A program made the translations under genes and the position numbers. This document shows positions 24,341 to 36,029 of a stretch of DNA of 64,000 bases, piece by piece. How positions within the stretch are numbered: the first letter of the stretch is position 1; each line of letters starts with the position of its first letter. The notes below the pieces were generated by a model. That model saw nothing but the letters and a program-made list of their open reading frames with translations, made no database searches and was not told the origin of the DNA. The stretch is taken from NCBI GenBank assembly GCA_015478945.1, contig JABUQX010088043.1, forward strand, positions 1 through 64,000, in the 5' to 3' direction. This DNA comes from Trachelipus rathkii (taxonomy: Eukaryota; Arthropoda; Malacostraca; Isopoda; Trachelipodidae).

Positions 24341-25380
24341 GTGAGATGTAAGATATAAAACAACATTTTTACTTCAAATAAAAATTCATTTGAAAGGGAA
24401 AGCAAGATACATTTTTACTTCTCTTTAGTTACATATCATATTTAAACTATTTCAACATTCAAGAAATTATAATCTGATAAAGAGAAATTGTCTACACCGC
24501 CCCTCAGAGAAAAGAGAAATGTTAGAAGTTACTACTCCACCGTAGACGAGTGTCTCATATTCTCTCCAGTAGCCCTTGTCATTGCTTCGAGGATATACAG
24601 AAGTTATGTTTGTGTATCAATTTAATTGCAAGAAGTCGGCCCATGTACATATTCTCTTATGTGGGAACACAACAACACCTTAAGACGAACTTATGCAACA
24701 CGGTATAAACCAAGTAAAATATGGGAGAATTACACGACGGACCACAAATCCCCTCCTACAGTTAGAATTGCTAATCTGTTCTTTCAAAATTATTTTCAGC
24801 TGGGTAATTTTAACTATCTTCGCATAGCAGAATACTTCTTTTTATATAAAAAACTTAACGCCGGACATCAATGTCGAAACTTTACATGAAATGAATGCAA
24901 TGCTTGAATCGTTTTTTTGAATTATTTACGACGTGTTTGCGGTAAACCTAGTCATCCATGATACATACGTTGGTTATTCTGCGCAACAGCAATGTACAGC
25001 TTTATTTTTGTTCTTTTATCAAATTATTTTTCAAACCCTTCACAATTCCCATTTAATTACATTCAAATTTTTTTTCATATATTATACAATCTAGTATTCT
25101 TTTGTCAAAGCCACACTCGCAATCTATAACCTACCACTCAGCTATACGATAACTCAAACCGCGATCAATCGCTCGACTACTGCACGCGCGAAATATAATC
25201 AGATATAATACTTCAACAGACTTTAAAACTTCTTTTCTATTCTCGAATGTCCTTAATAACTATCTCTTCTGAAAATAAAACTATTTAGAAGAATGTGAAA
25301 GAACTTGTAAAGTCACGTTTAAAATTCGACGCTGATGCTAAATTCTTTCTTAAATAATCATAATTACTAATCAATAATAT
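24340..25380. other. Unidentified unique sequence
   Basis: Around 24500-24660 the GC content rises (CGCCCCTCAGAGAAAAG, near 24498), and an 87-codon plus frame lies at 24626-24889. Neither matches a family I know. The layout (a GC-richer start, then AT-rich tail) could be the 3' part of an old retroelement, but there is no conserved motif to support it. Confidence 0.3.
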
Positions 25381-25500
25381 AATAATAATAATATAATCAA
25401 CATATCAAACGACACAATAAATAATAATAATATAATAATTAATATACATAATAATAATAATAAATAATCAATATATATAATAATATTTTTTTAAAAATTA
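25380..25500. repeat. (AAT)n-like simple repeat
   Basis: Imperfect ATA/AAT trinucleotides. Confidence 0.85.
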
Positions 25501-25559
25501 TTATAGCCCAAGTGTCTTGCTGACAAAAACTAATTCAAAAATACTTGATTGTCTTAAGA

Positions 25560-25693
25560 GAAGCAGAGAAGAGAGAGAGAGGGCGAGAGGAGGACGAGAG
25601 AGACTTTGAAGACGACGAGAGAGAGAGAGAGGAGACGAGAGGAGCAGAGAGAGAGCGAGAGAGAGAGGGAGAGAGAGAGAGAGAGAGAGAGAG
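25560..25693. repeat. Imperfect (AG)n tract
   Basis: GAGAGA with interspersed GACGAG and GGAG. The LSLSLS frame on the minus strand is an artefact. 25694-26187 is AT-rich with nothing recognised. Confidence 0.9.
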
Positions 25694-26182
25694 GAGATGA
25701 GAACCAAATCATAGTTTATATGGGTTTACAAAATACAAGTTATTTACATAAATAAGATATAAAATGTGATATAAATACTATAAAATATTATTACACTAGA
25801 ATTTACATTATTTAGTAAATATTACAAATAAAAACTAGGTAAAAACAGCTAAACAAATATATCCTATATTACAAAAATAAAATAAAAAGAAATGACATTC
25901 TTACAATTCGTTTTCTTTAATTTGATTTTCTTTAAGTGAAATAGGTTAACTCTTATATTTTATAAGCACAAAGGTTTTATAGAAACATTACAATATTATT
26001 TAATTACAATTTATTTTGACAATATTATATTGTGAGCACTAAATGTCACCTCGCCATTTACATTCTTTTTATATTCAAACTAATCGCTGACCTACAATTA
26101 CGAGCAATAATATTTTAACGTTATTTGTTATACATAAACGTGTCACTGGCTCAAAACTCAAATCAAAAATACTTTTTCATGT

Positions 26183-26420
<238 letters not shown>

Positions 26421-26446
26421 AAAATAGCTCCAAAATCATAGCTTAC

Positions 26447-27500
26447 ATGAGTTTACCAAAACTCATCTTTACCGAGTTAATGGTGGTGACGATGACTCAG
26501 GAGCAATTCCTTTCCAACAATAGAAATAAAGCGCGTCTCATTAGCATCCTTACTGAGAGTCTTGAAGGTGAAGGTTTCTCAGTAAAGCAAGCTAATGAAG
26601 ACGCAGATCACCTGATTTCTTCCACGGACCTTGAGGTATCACAGGAGCATGAAAAGGTATTAGTAGTTGGTGAGATTACGGACCTTACGATATTTCTCAA
26701 AACCTGGAAGAGATACAACTCCATCAAAAGTATTTGGTCCCAACAGCTTTAAACTGGCAGACAACATCAGAAGGCCACATATTTATCCACGCCATAAGTG
26801 GATGTGACACAACTTCAGCACTCTTCAACCAGGGCAAGAAGAAGGTGACCAAGCTATTGGTCAAAAATAAATGTCTTCTAGAAGCAATCAAACCTTTTTT
26901 CGAACATGACAATGAAGCTGAACCTATTGCCGAAGCTGTCCTACGGTTTTTAACAACCCTCTAGGGAGGTGGGGCAGGAGATACTTTAGATAAATTGCGA
27001 TTCGACCTGTTTCCAAAGCCCTCGTGAAATCCAAATTCAACCTCACATCCCAACCACCAACATCCGTAGCAGCCCGCCAAAATTACTTGAGAACTTACTT
27101 ACAAGTACAAATGTGGTTAGGACAACAGATGGATCCGCTCCTCTGGGTATGGCGGGCTTCAAAGTTTGGTCTTCAACCCGTTACTACTTCCACGAATCCA
27201 GCTCCACAGTCTTTTCTCTCCATACGTTTCTGCAAATGCTACAAGGGGTGTGCGGGTGGTTGTGGGTGTCGGAGAGCTGGGATTAAGTGCTCATTGATTT
27301 GTGTCAACTGCAAAGGGAACTCATGCACTAACTCCCTCCAACCACATGAAATTGACGAACCAGATCTTGACGAAGACATGGAATGCATATATGGGGCGAC
27401 AAAATTTACAGACTTTGAGGAGCCGAGTGATGGGTCGACGGACTCGGAATCGGAAATTAGGGCCTTTGAGGAGCCGACAGCCAAACGTCGACGTCTGTGA
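26447..27500 (+). pseudogene. Relic of an invertebrate multi-copy gene: nuclease-like domain plus cysteine cluster
   Basis: Three consecutive fragments in three different frames (26447-26752, 26734-26964, 27024-27500) line up end to end as one protein. Fragment 1 carries FLSNNRNKARLI, FSVKQANEDADHLI and VVGEITDL. Fragment 2 carries HAISGCDTTSALF. Fragment 3 carries SLRTYLQ-like YLRTYLQVQMWLG, GLQPVTT, and a cysteine cluster of the form CxCxxxCxxxCxCx6CxxxCxxCxxxxC (27228-27333), then an acidic tail ending KRRRL. I recognise this layout from many uncharacterised multi-copy arthropod and cnidarian proteins; the acidic motifs look like a PIN/FEN1-type nuclease fold, which is inference. The usual GEDxDL acidic site reads GEITDL here, so a likely metal ligand is lost. 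A TAG interrupts fragment 2 at 26962 and the 5' part is missing at the (AG)n tract. Clearly a dead copy. Confidence 0.75.
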
Positions 27501-28080
27501 AATTTGTGTACCTACCTGTTTTTTCACCTTTTCATCTTCATACCTTTAACTACAACAATGTTTCTTATTATGAAATATATTCATCACTAATAATAATCAT
27601 AAATTGATTTCAAGAATTGTCTTTCTTATCCTTTAAGGTTGAGCTGTACGGAAACTGGTGGTCCAAATAATTCACTTTTGGTCTCATCGAAAGCATAATT
27701 TATTCCTCTATAACTTTTGTGGGACAAATTTATTGATAGATGGGTTAGTTTAGATGATATTACCAAAATCCGTAAGTTAAAACGAAAGTTTTTCATAAAT
27801 GTAAAATTTTTCCAACTTTGATGAGTACTAGTATGGAAACGGGTGATAAAAAAAATATGCGCATGGTCTCATTCAATGCAGAATGACATGGTCCTATTAA
27901 AAGTTGTAGAGCATGGTTTCGATATTGTGAGTGCTTTACGAGATATAACCATAAAACCGCAGAAATACCCATTTTAGGGGTACATTTTAACCCCCTACCA
28001 CTTAAACACAAATCCGCCGGGGGGAGGGGAAACCCAGGATAGTCATATTGGGCCACAAATTAAGCCATTAAAACAATAAA
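27501..28080. other. Non-coding tail between two element relics
   Basis: AT-rich sequence with two loosely similar segments (about 27650-27780 and 27830-27960, both with a GAAAC..GGTGG/GGGTG start and TGGTCTCAT). It may be the 3' non-coding part of the preceding multi-copy element. The 87-codon minus frame here has no motif. Confidence 0.35.
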
Positions 28081-28084
28081 ACCT

Positions 28085-28765
28085 TTTGTAGTAATTATTT
28101 CCGATTTGGATTCTAAGTCTACTGGCCTAGTATCCAAAACCGAAAGTTGCAGAAATTTTCTAAAATTTGATTCATCGAAGGATTTAAAAATGCAAGTAGT
28201 GGAGAACAGTTTTTCCAGAATTATCTCGATGATCTCGTATAAAGGGATTTCACCTCAAAACTCACAGTAAAGCCTCCTGAATCCAGATGTTTGACGGTGT
28301 CACAAAATTCGTAAGAGTGCCGAATAGTGTAGTCGTTGGTAGTGAGGGGGGGGGGCAGCTGGGGAACCAGATATTTAGCTAATTGATAATTACGAGCTCT
28401 AAAACCAGCTAGGATGGGCCTGAATGGCATAACCTGTTTGCACACATTTGATAGACGGTAAAGAGTACACAAAGTACAACCTGTGCAATATAATTTTTTG
28501 CAAGTTTCATCAGAGATGACTTTGTCATCACAGATGCTCCTAAAGAAGCGATTTACCTTGTCTTTAATTCTAAAGATAATCTTGAAGGGGAACTCACTAG
28601 TCACGAAAAACTTAGTTTCGCCACATAAAAGTTTTCTCATCTTGTTCACATAATCAGTGCGATCTAGAAGGGCAGCTCCAATTCCTTTATCAGGTCGATA
28701 GATGGCTAAGTGGTCTTGCCTTTTACCTAAGGACTTGATAGTTTCAAGGTCAGCCTTTCTGAAGG
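28085..28765 (-). mobile_element. Penelope-like element reverse transcriptase relic
   Basis: On the minus strand an open stretch from 28765 to 28221 reads with YRPDKGIGAALLDRTDYVNKM, then KFF, then RPILAGF, AKYLVPQLPPPLTTNDYTI, and LDSGGFTVSFEVKSLYT. This order (PDKG..V.LDR..Y, RPI, LAK.LVPLL.PLT.N.YT, VSFDVKSL.TN) is that of Penelope-like reverse transcriptases. After SLYT there is a short deletion and a frameshift, and the next frame continues with EIILEKLFSTTCIF and FRKFLQLSVLDT to about 28085. The YVDD catalytic box and the GIY-YIG endonuclease that usually follow are absent, so the copy is truncated at its 3' side. In SFEVKSL the usual aspartate of the first catalytic motif is glutamate. 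No terminal repeats are visible. Confidence 0.8.
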
Positions 28766-28828
28766 ATGGTGCCTAGGAGCTTCAGAAAGATTCAGACCAT
28801 TCCATTACTTGGCTAGATTCCAAAATGC

Positions 28829-28831
28829 TAT

Positions 28832-28894
<63 letters not shown>

Positions 28895-28908
28895 TTTCTT
28901 TATTTACT

Positions 28909-28951
<43 letters not shown>

Positions 28952-28953
28952 TT
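28829..28953. repeat. (TTTA)n microsatellite, ~31 units
   Basis: Nearly perfect TTTA tetranucleotides with one or two interruptions (TTTC, TTAC) near 28897-28910. Confidence 0.95.
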
Positions 28954-29374
<421 letters not shown>

Positions 29375-29751
29375 ATATTAACGCTATTAATCTTTAAAGA
29401 CACTCATCTAATACGGAAGTTTGAGCGTAAAACAAACATTATTTTTGAATAAGTAATGAGAGAATCTTTCTAAAGATAAATTCCCATATCTGAACTTATA
29501 GAAAGTTTAAGCGCAAAACGGAAGATGTAAAAAGAAGCAGAGAATGAAATACAGGAAAATGATGAATAAATCAATGAGAAACATGTTGAATAGAAAATAA
29601 GAACAAAAAGATATAAAGAAAGAATTTCTATTTAAAGTTTTATATTTTTTATTCAACAACAATTTTAAGGTTGCTAGATTTCATTCATATACATAACAAT
29701 TGACAGCAGAGCAGGTAAGATTCCTAAATAGAAAATTATGGTAACTTGTAG

Positions 29752-29753
<2 letters not shown>

Positions 29754-29808
<55 letters not shown>

Positions 29809-29822
29809 TCTCTCTCTCTTCT

Positions 29823-29863
<41 letters not shown>

Positions 29864-29892
29864 ACAAAAACCCTCGCATACACAAATACACA
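29754..29892. repeat. (CT)n and (AC)n compound microsatellite
   Basis: (CT)n at 29754-29820 runs directly into (AC)n at 29825-29860 and looser CACA words. Confidence 0.95.
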
Positions 29893-30222
29893 CACACTAC
29901 ATACAAACGCAATTCCGCAGAAATAAGTTTTTAACTTTTCTGATTCATTTACATCAAAATTATTCCCCTTTACCGTTAATGCAAGCAAAATTTTTGTCTA
30001 AGATTCTTGTTAGGACAAATATTTATATTAAAGGAAAAAATCTTTCAAAATTTACACTGTTAAAGAATTGCAGTTAAGGTACCTATAAAATTCTACTTTG
30101 CATTGACTAGTATTTTTATCTTTAATATTCTTATTTCGAATCATAGGTAACAATTTTATGACACATAATTAATTATAACTGTAGTCCATACAATATTGTC
30201 ACATTGCCTTTATACTTTAAAA

Positions 30223-30470
30223 CAGGGATGGCAATTTTGGTGATTTTTTTGATTTTTTAAAAAAAAATCAATTTGTGATTTTTTTGATTTTTTTGATATT
30301 TTTGATTTTTTGGATTCGTAACGTCACGCGAAATATAATTTGCAAGTTACAAAATATATATTCGGTGAGCGTTAACGAACTCTGAAAAAACTAGAAAAAT
30401 CAAAATTAAAAAAATCACAAATTGATTTTTTTAAAAAAAATTAAAAAAATCACCAAAATTGCCATCCCTG
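30223..30470. mobile_element. hAT-type MITE, 248 bp, with perfect 8 bp target-site duplication
   Basis: Terminal inverted repeats begin CAGGGATGGCAATTTTGGTG (30223) and end with the reverse complement at 30470. The complementarity extends about 60 bp inward through AT-rich sequence with TTTTTTGATTTTT words. The flanks carry identical octamers CTTTAAAA at 30215-30222 and 30471-30478. An 8 bp duplication and CAGGGxTGGC-type ends are hallmarks of the hAT superfamily. The interior has no frame, so it is non-autonomous. The intact duplication suggests a fairly recent insertion. Confidence 0.9.
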
Positions 30471-30648
30471 CTTTAAAATAGCTAAATACTAAATTATTTC
30501 ACATACCCTAAATTAATATGTACAGCTATCTCTAACAACAGAAAAATCAGCGCATGTCGATTATCTGCAACCACTTAACCTCAAGCCAATTTTTTTTTAA
30601 ATCTACGTAATCGAATAAAGTGTTGAAAGTTCTCTTGGTGCCACATGC

Positions 30649-30649
<1 letters not shown>

Positions 30650-30708
<59 letters not shown>
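30650..30708. repeat. Poly(T) tract of 59
   Basis: Uninterrupted T run in AT-rich DNA. It could be the tail of a minus-strand retroposed copy, but the flanking sequence is not recognised. Confidence 0.9.
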
Positions 30709-30713
<5 letters not shown>

Positions 30714-31216
30714 ATTTTTTGTGAATAAATAAATATAAAAATAAATTTCATATATATACGTTAAGCAAAGTTATGTTGAGTTACGTTGTTTACATAGATT
30801 TAAACTATAATATTTCTTTAATTTATTATGAGTTTAGTTTAGTTTACATAGATTTAACTTATTTTTTTTTTTAATTTTTTAAAGGTGTTAAACTGCTTTA
30901 ATAATAAAGTTTCAATTTGACTTTAGGCATTTTCACTTCAATTTTATGAAATGTGTTCGAATTCATATACTATCGATATGTATATGGAGGTGGAGGCGGA
31001 TAATCGACATGATCCGAAAAATCCAAATGTGGATGAGTATTCTTAACAACTCAATAATGACTCTAAACTAAAGAATAACACTGAGCGACAAATACAGTGT
31101 TCTGGTAACTGTATTTGGAAATCATCTTATTAACGTTTTCGACTATTTGTTGATTCTCATCAACGACAGACCTCAATAACAGTATTAATATCAGAAAACG
31201 GTAATGGCAACAGTAA
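30709..31216. other. AT-rich unique sequence
   Basis: Contains a small near-duplicate (TTTACATAGATTTAA at about 30789 and 30843). Nothing else recognised. Confidence 0.4.
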
Positions 31217-31323
31217 TAATAATAATAATAATAATATAATAATAATAATAATAATAATAATGAATATAATTAATACTAATAATAATAATATAATGATAAT
31301 TAATAATAATAATAATAAATAAT

Positions 31324-31370
<47 letters not shown>

Positions 31371-31372
31371 TA

Positions 31373-31455
<83 letters not shown>
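31217..31455. repeat. (AAT)n microsatellite
   Basis: About 240 bp of ATA/AAT trinucleotides with interruptions in the first half and a clean second half. Confidence 0.95.
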
Positions 31456-33050
31456 TGGAAAGTTTATATCAGCTTCTAATTTATATGAGCGTTACAAGTC
31501 ATTTCCAATTTTCTAAAAGCATCAATCGTTACATGGTCGAGATTCCATCGGACTATCTTGGAGTAGAAAAGAGTCAGAGTTTTCAAGTGATAAATTAATT
31601 ATAATTAATAAATTAACTATATATAAAATTGCAGTCATCAATTTGCAATCAATCATTTTCTTATTTTTTTTCCGATCTATATGAAAGAGAAAACAAAGCT
31701 TTATTGGACAGGGTTTTTAAAGATCAATTTCGAAATATTTTCTCTTTCAAACTTTTTGTTTTGCAGTGCCATTTAAGAGTCAAACCTTAAGTTATAATAT
31801 ATTTAGAAAAGTCTACCACAAAGAGATGTGTTATAAGTAAAATATTTGGTTTAATATCTCTTCTCAACAATATCAAAAAAGAAAAAAATCAGGAATAAAT
31901 TCGAAAAAGTTTAAAAATCTAAAATTCGCTAAAATATTTTTAATGTTATCTAATATACAAAGAAAAATTGAGAATAGAAAGAATTGAATGAGATACGCAT
32001 CTCCCCCCCCCCTGCAAAAAAAATGTACTCAACAATCTAATCTTTGGCACTGGAGAATCTACTTAAAAATGTTAAAAAATGGTTGAGCATACAAATAAAT
32101 GATTTGAATAAAAGATGTCCAACTCAGCAAATTCAATTTGAAATTTTCCTTTGGATCGAAAAAAATAATTAAAAAATTTATAACAAAATTACTTTTCGGC
32201 ATGATAATGTATAATTTTTCAGTAAAATATTAACTCCCCCCCCCAAAAAAAATAAAAATATTAAATAAATAAATAAATTAATAAAATGAATAAGAATATT
32301 TGTCTTGCTTTATAGGTAAAATAAACGTCCAATTTTTATTTAGATCTCATGTCTTTGTCTTAAATTTCGTATAGATATTGGCACTCAAATTCTGGCGCTA
32401 AATTGGCACTGCCAAAGAAACTGTTAAAGGAACAAGAAAACTAATGAAATAAGAGTTGCATCTTCCCAGAGTTACATCTGTTTATTGATTCTCGCTGATT
32501 GCTTTAAAACTAAACGAATTACACTCAAATTTCCTTTATTTAGATTTCCCTAAAATTTCCATTCGAAAATCGAAACCTTCCTTCATCCAATTATTTGCCT
32601 TGACACTTTAGGCATCATCAGAGTTGAGTTCAAGACTAAATTTACAATTGACGAAACAAAATACGTATTAATGAAAATTTAAATATTGTGAGGTAGTAAA
32701 TATGAAATATTAAATGGTATCGTTGCATCTAAATCTTAAAATGAAAAATATATCAGTAGAGATACACTACATAGTAATTTTTCTAATATATAATGTAAGT
32801 TATTACATGCTAACAATGCTTCTCAGTTTCTTCAATCGCTCAAACTCATTCTGCTTTATCTGTAGGGAGGTCACGTTAAAGTCTCAGGATATAAATATAA
32901 CACCATCGATAACAATGTATTAAAATAAATTTTCCTATGAATTGCATTTAATATGAATAACTGGTTTTCCTCTTTTGATTAAGGCTAGACGTGCAATAGC
33001 CATTTTTGTTCATGAAACTCGTCCCGAGTTTCATGAAAAGTCAAAGTAAA
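31456..33050. other. AT-rich sequence without recognised features
   Basis: Contains C-runs followed by A-runs (about 32002 and 32235). Short frames only (for example 32714-32923). No motif. Confidence 0.4.
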
Positions 33051-33054
33051 CTCC

Positions 33055-35525
33055 CTTTCGGAGGAGATGTTTTACGTGTCCTATTTTATAACTTGCTTAC
33101 AGTAAAATTAAATTTATATTATAGTGCATGTCTTGTAATTGCTGAATGTTTATTGGTCCGGAGAAAGGCACGTATACCAACGAAAGATCGTTTGGTCTAA
33201 ATCAAGAAGTTTAAAAAGTTACACGAAAATCATCGCAGACTAGAGAAGCGCAAAAAAGAGCCAAAAAAAAGAATTTGAAGATAGTCTAGACTCTAGATGT
33301 TCTGTTCAATATATGCCTGACAAAATGCAATAGGATAATTATCAAATAGAGGAAGATAGAAAGTTTTTACATATGCAACGAAAAAAATGACGTGTTTGTT
33401 GCATGTTGGGTATAGATAAGAAGGTACTGAAGTACTGAACGCTGAACGAGCAGCAAAGGAATTAAAAAGAAGAGAAAAGCAACTTTCAACCACCTACATG
33501 ATTCACCGCCGGTAGTAAAGTATAGTAATTCACCTTTTAAATAACTAATTGTTACCAATCTACTAATACAACTGCGTGGTTCTGTGATCGATATATTTTC
33601 ATCAACGCTATTCGTGTCATAATATCGAGTAATCATAGTTTGAAATGTATATTTCAGAATGTAATAATCTGTTATCCTCATCAGAGGGTAGCAAAACTCA
33701 AACTCGAAAATAGAAACTACAGCATAAACTATTCAATCATCTAGCAATCCAGGTACGTCAGATATCGACGAATACGCTGAAATAGAAAGTGACTCCGTGT
33801 CATCAGCAAGAGTACTCATCCTATTTCACCCAAGCGAGCTAGGAAAGATAATATTGACAGCTAGGCTCTCAGCAGCACAAGATAAATGTAAAGTTAGAGA
33901 TAGAGATGCTGTCCACATATTGACAGCTTGCGTTAAGGCACTAAATTTAAATCAGAGAGAATATGTCATCAACCGCAGGTCCATTAAAAGGGGTAGAGAA
34001 AGGTCTCGTAAGCAAGCAACATTAGGCGTTAGATCTAAATTTAATGATTCGAATTTAAACTATGTAGTTATGCACCGGGATTCTAAAATGCCCCCTGATA
34101 TTACCGGAAAAAAGTCAGTTAATCGACTCCCAGTGATAGCAACAGCTTTTAACGTAGAACAACTTCAAGGAGTTCCAGAACTTTCATCAAGAACAGGTAA
34201 ATAGAAATCATCAGCTGTATATAATACACTACAAGAATGGTCACTACTGGACATTGTCCAAGCTTTTGTTTTTGACACAACTGCCAGTAATTCAGGGAGG
34301 CTAAAGGGAGAATGTTATCTTCTTGAATAAAAACTAAACCGCGATATCATGTTTTTTGCTTGTCGACACCATATTTATGAAATTGTATTGCTGGGAGTTT
34401 TCAGTAAATTATAACTTTCAGCCACTAAAGAGCCAGAGATCCATTTATTTAAAAGATTTCAAAAAAACTTCGAACAATATTAACAAGGCACAATATTTTA
34501 CATAGGAGGCAGATACAGAGGTAAGAACAATATTTAAAGATGATTAAATGAGATCTTACAGTATGCCCAAATTAAAATGAAGAGGATTGCAAGTTTCCAT
34601 TCACGATATAAAATAGATTATTTGGAAACTGCAAATTGAATTTCTGATAGGGAAGCATAGCTCTCACGCAGCCAACTATCTCCGTCTGGCTTAACCAGGA
34701 GCCATATCACATAGAGGGACAACTTTTCATTGAGGAAAACGTAATCGACTAGCCTATATTGCTATAACGAAATACTGATGATAGGTGCGACATTTAGGAG
34801 AGAGGACGCTAGAGATTTAAATTTACACCACAGCAGAGCAGTAAGACGATATGTCAGAAACGAGATGTGTCTGTATTAATTCACATACGTTATGGAAAGA
34901 TGGTTTGGTGCTTATACTAAATGACAATGAAGCTCCCATGAAACGACAATTAATTTTTCTTTAAAAAATCTCCTTAATACCAAACAATCAACGAGTAAAC
35001 TCCTTGATATGAAGAAGACAATCATAAAAGATATGTAGCTCGCGATATGTACTGTATTTAAGTGAAGGAAGTGGTCCAGCTTGTTTCCAGTAATCATGAT
35101 AAAGGAATACCACGATTGACATGAGAAGAAGAGATGTAGCCGAGGATGATTAAGCTCAAAGACCAAACGCATGACGGCGTAATATCAAGACTATTGAACC
35201 AGGCGGTTATCCGAACTGCACAGTAAAAAAAGAAAGAAAGAAAAGTGAGTGAGTGAGTGAGTGGAATATCTAACGTAGGAAAAAGTTTCCTTTTTAGAAT
35301 CTTTTCTTAGCATCAGCGCAGAACCTATATTATCAGGTTTGTTTTCTCAAGAACCTACAAACTCCTCCTGCTGATTGGAAAAATCAAGAAAGTTGCATAA
35401 AAGGTTGAGAAGTTGTAGCTTCATTAAGGGTAGTAAACGACACAGCAGAAATAGGAGTAAAATTAATGGAAGAAGTTGACGACAAATTTACCAAAAATGG
35501 CGAACAAAAAATTTTTTTTACAGGT
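33055..35525 (+). pseudogene. Relic of a second invertebrate multi-copy family (RNase H-like transposase-like)
   Basis: Fragments of one protein are strung along the plus strand: DVLRVLFYNLL and CLLVRRKARIPTKDR (33058-33195); EEDRKFLHMQR and LGIDKKVL (33340-33430); then the best-kept part, open from before 33797 to 34204, with LSAAQDKCKVRDRDAVHIL, YVINRRSIKR, HRDSKMPPDITGKKSVNRLPVI and GVPELSS. After a TAG the same frame continues with VFDTTASNSGRLKGECYLLE, stop, then FFACRHHIYEIVLLGVFS and HLFKRFQKNF to about 34480. A C-terminal piece, VVNDTAEIGVKLMEE (35430-35475), is in another frame. I know this order from numerous uncharacterised multi-copy proteins of arthropods and cnidarians. FDTTASN followed by CRHHIYE resembles the second acidic residue and C..H motif of hAT-like RNase H-fold transposases, which is inference. 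Many in-frame stops and at least two net frameshifts show it is dead. Confidence 0.7.
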
Positions 35526-35756
35526 GAACTTGGTAACTAATAGTTTTTCAGGGGAAGATCCAATATTGGGGATTTTGGGACCCCATTTTAGCCCCTACCT
35601 AAAAGTGGACATAAATTTCTTAATTTTCAGACAATTTTGATGGGGAAAAAAGCAAACCGCAGCTTTTATCTCTAAAACGTCATTTTCGGGTGTTTTTCTG
35701 TCTGTAGTCATTTTTTGGTATTTTCATTTTTTCAGAAACTTTTTGACATTTTTTTC

Positions 35757-36028
35757 GCATCAACTTCTACAATTTTTTTCGAAATGACTTCAAACTGAAA
35801 TAAGCATAGATGGGTCCATTACGCACAAAATGCAGGAAGTAGTTTTTTGATTTTTGGAAAATTGTGCCCAGCAATTAAAAAAAAAAGTAGGTTTTGAAAT
35901 TCGAAATTGCTGAGCACAATTTTTCAAAACTCAAACAACTACTTCGTGCATTTTGTGGGTAATGGACCCATCTATGCATATTTTGCTCAAGTTTGAAAGT
36001 CATTTCGAAAAAGATTGTAGAAGGTTGC
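35757..36028. repeat. Palindrome with ~120 bp arms downstream of the family relic
   Basis: Arms at 35757-35875 and 35906-36028 are about 85% complementary around a ~30 bp loop. Strong matches include GCATAGATGGGTCCATTAC against GTAATGGACCCATCTATGC, and TCGAAATGACTT against its complement. The interior is AT-rich and has no frame. It follows the C-terminal end of the preceding relic by ~230 bp, with a TTTTGGGACCCCATTTTAG stretch (35574) between them. It could be the 3' structure of that element or an independent fold-back insertion. Confidence 0.75.
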
Positions 36029-36029
36029 A

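Noticed and set aside
24626..24889. 87-codon plus frame as a retroelement protein
   Set aside because: No catalytic or structural motif visible and no neighbouring domain.
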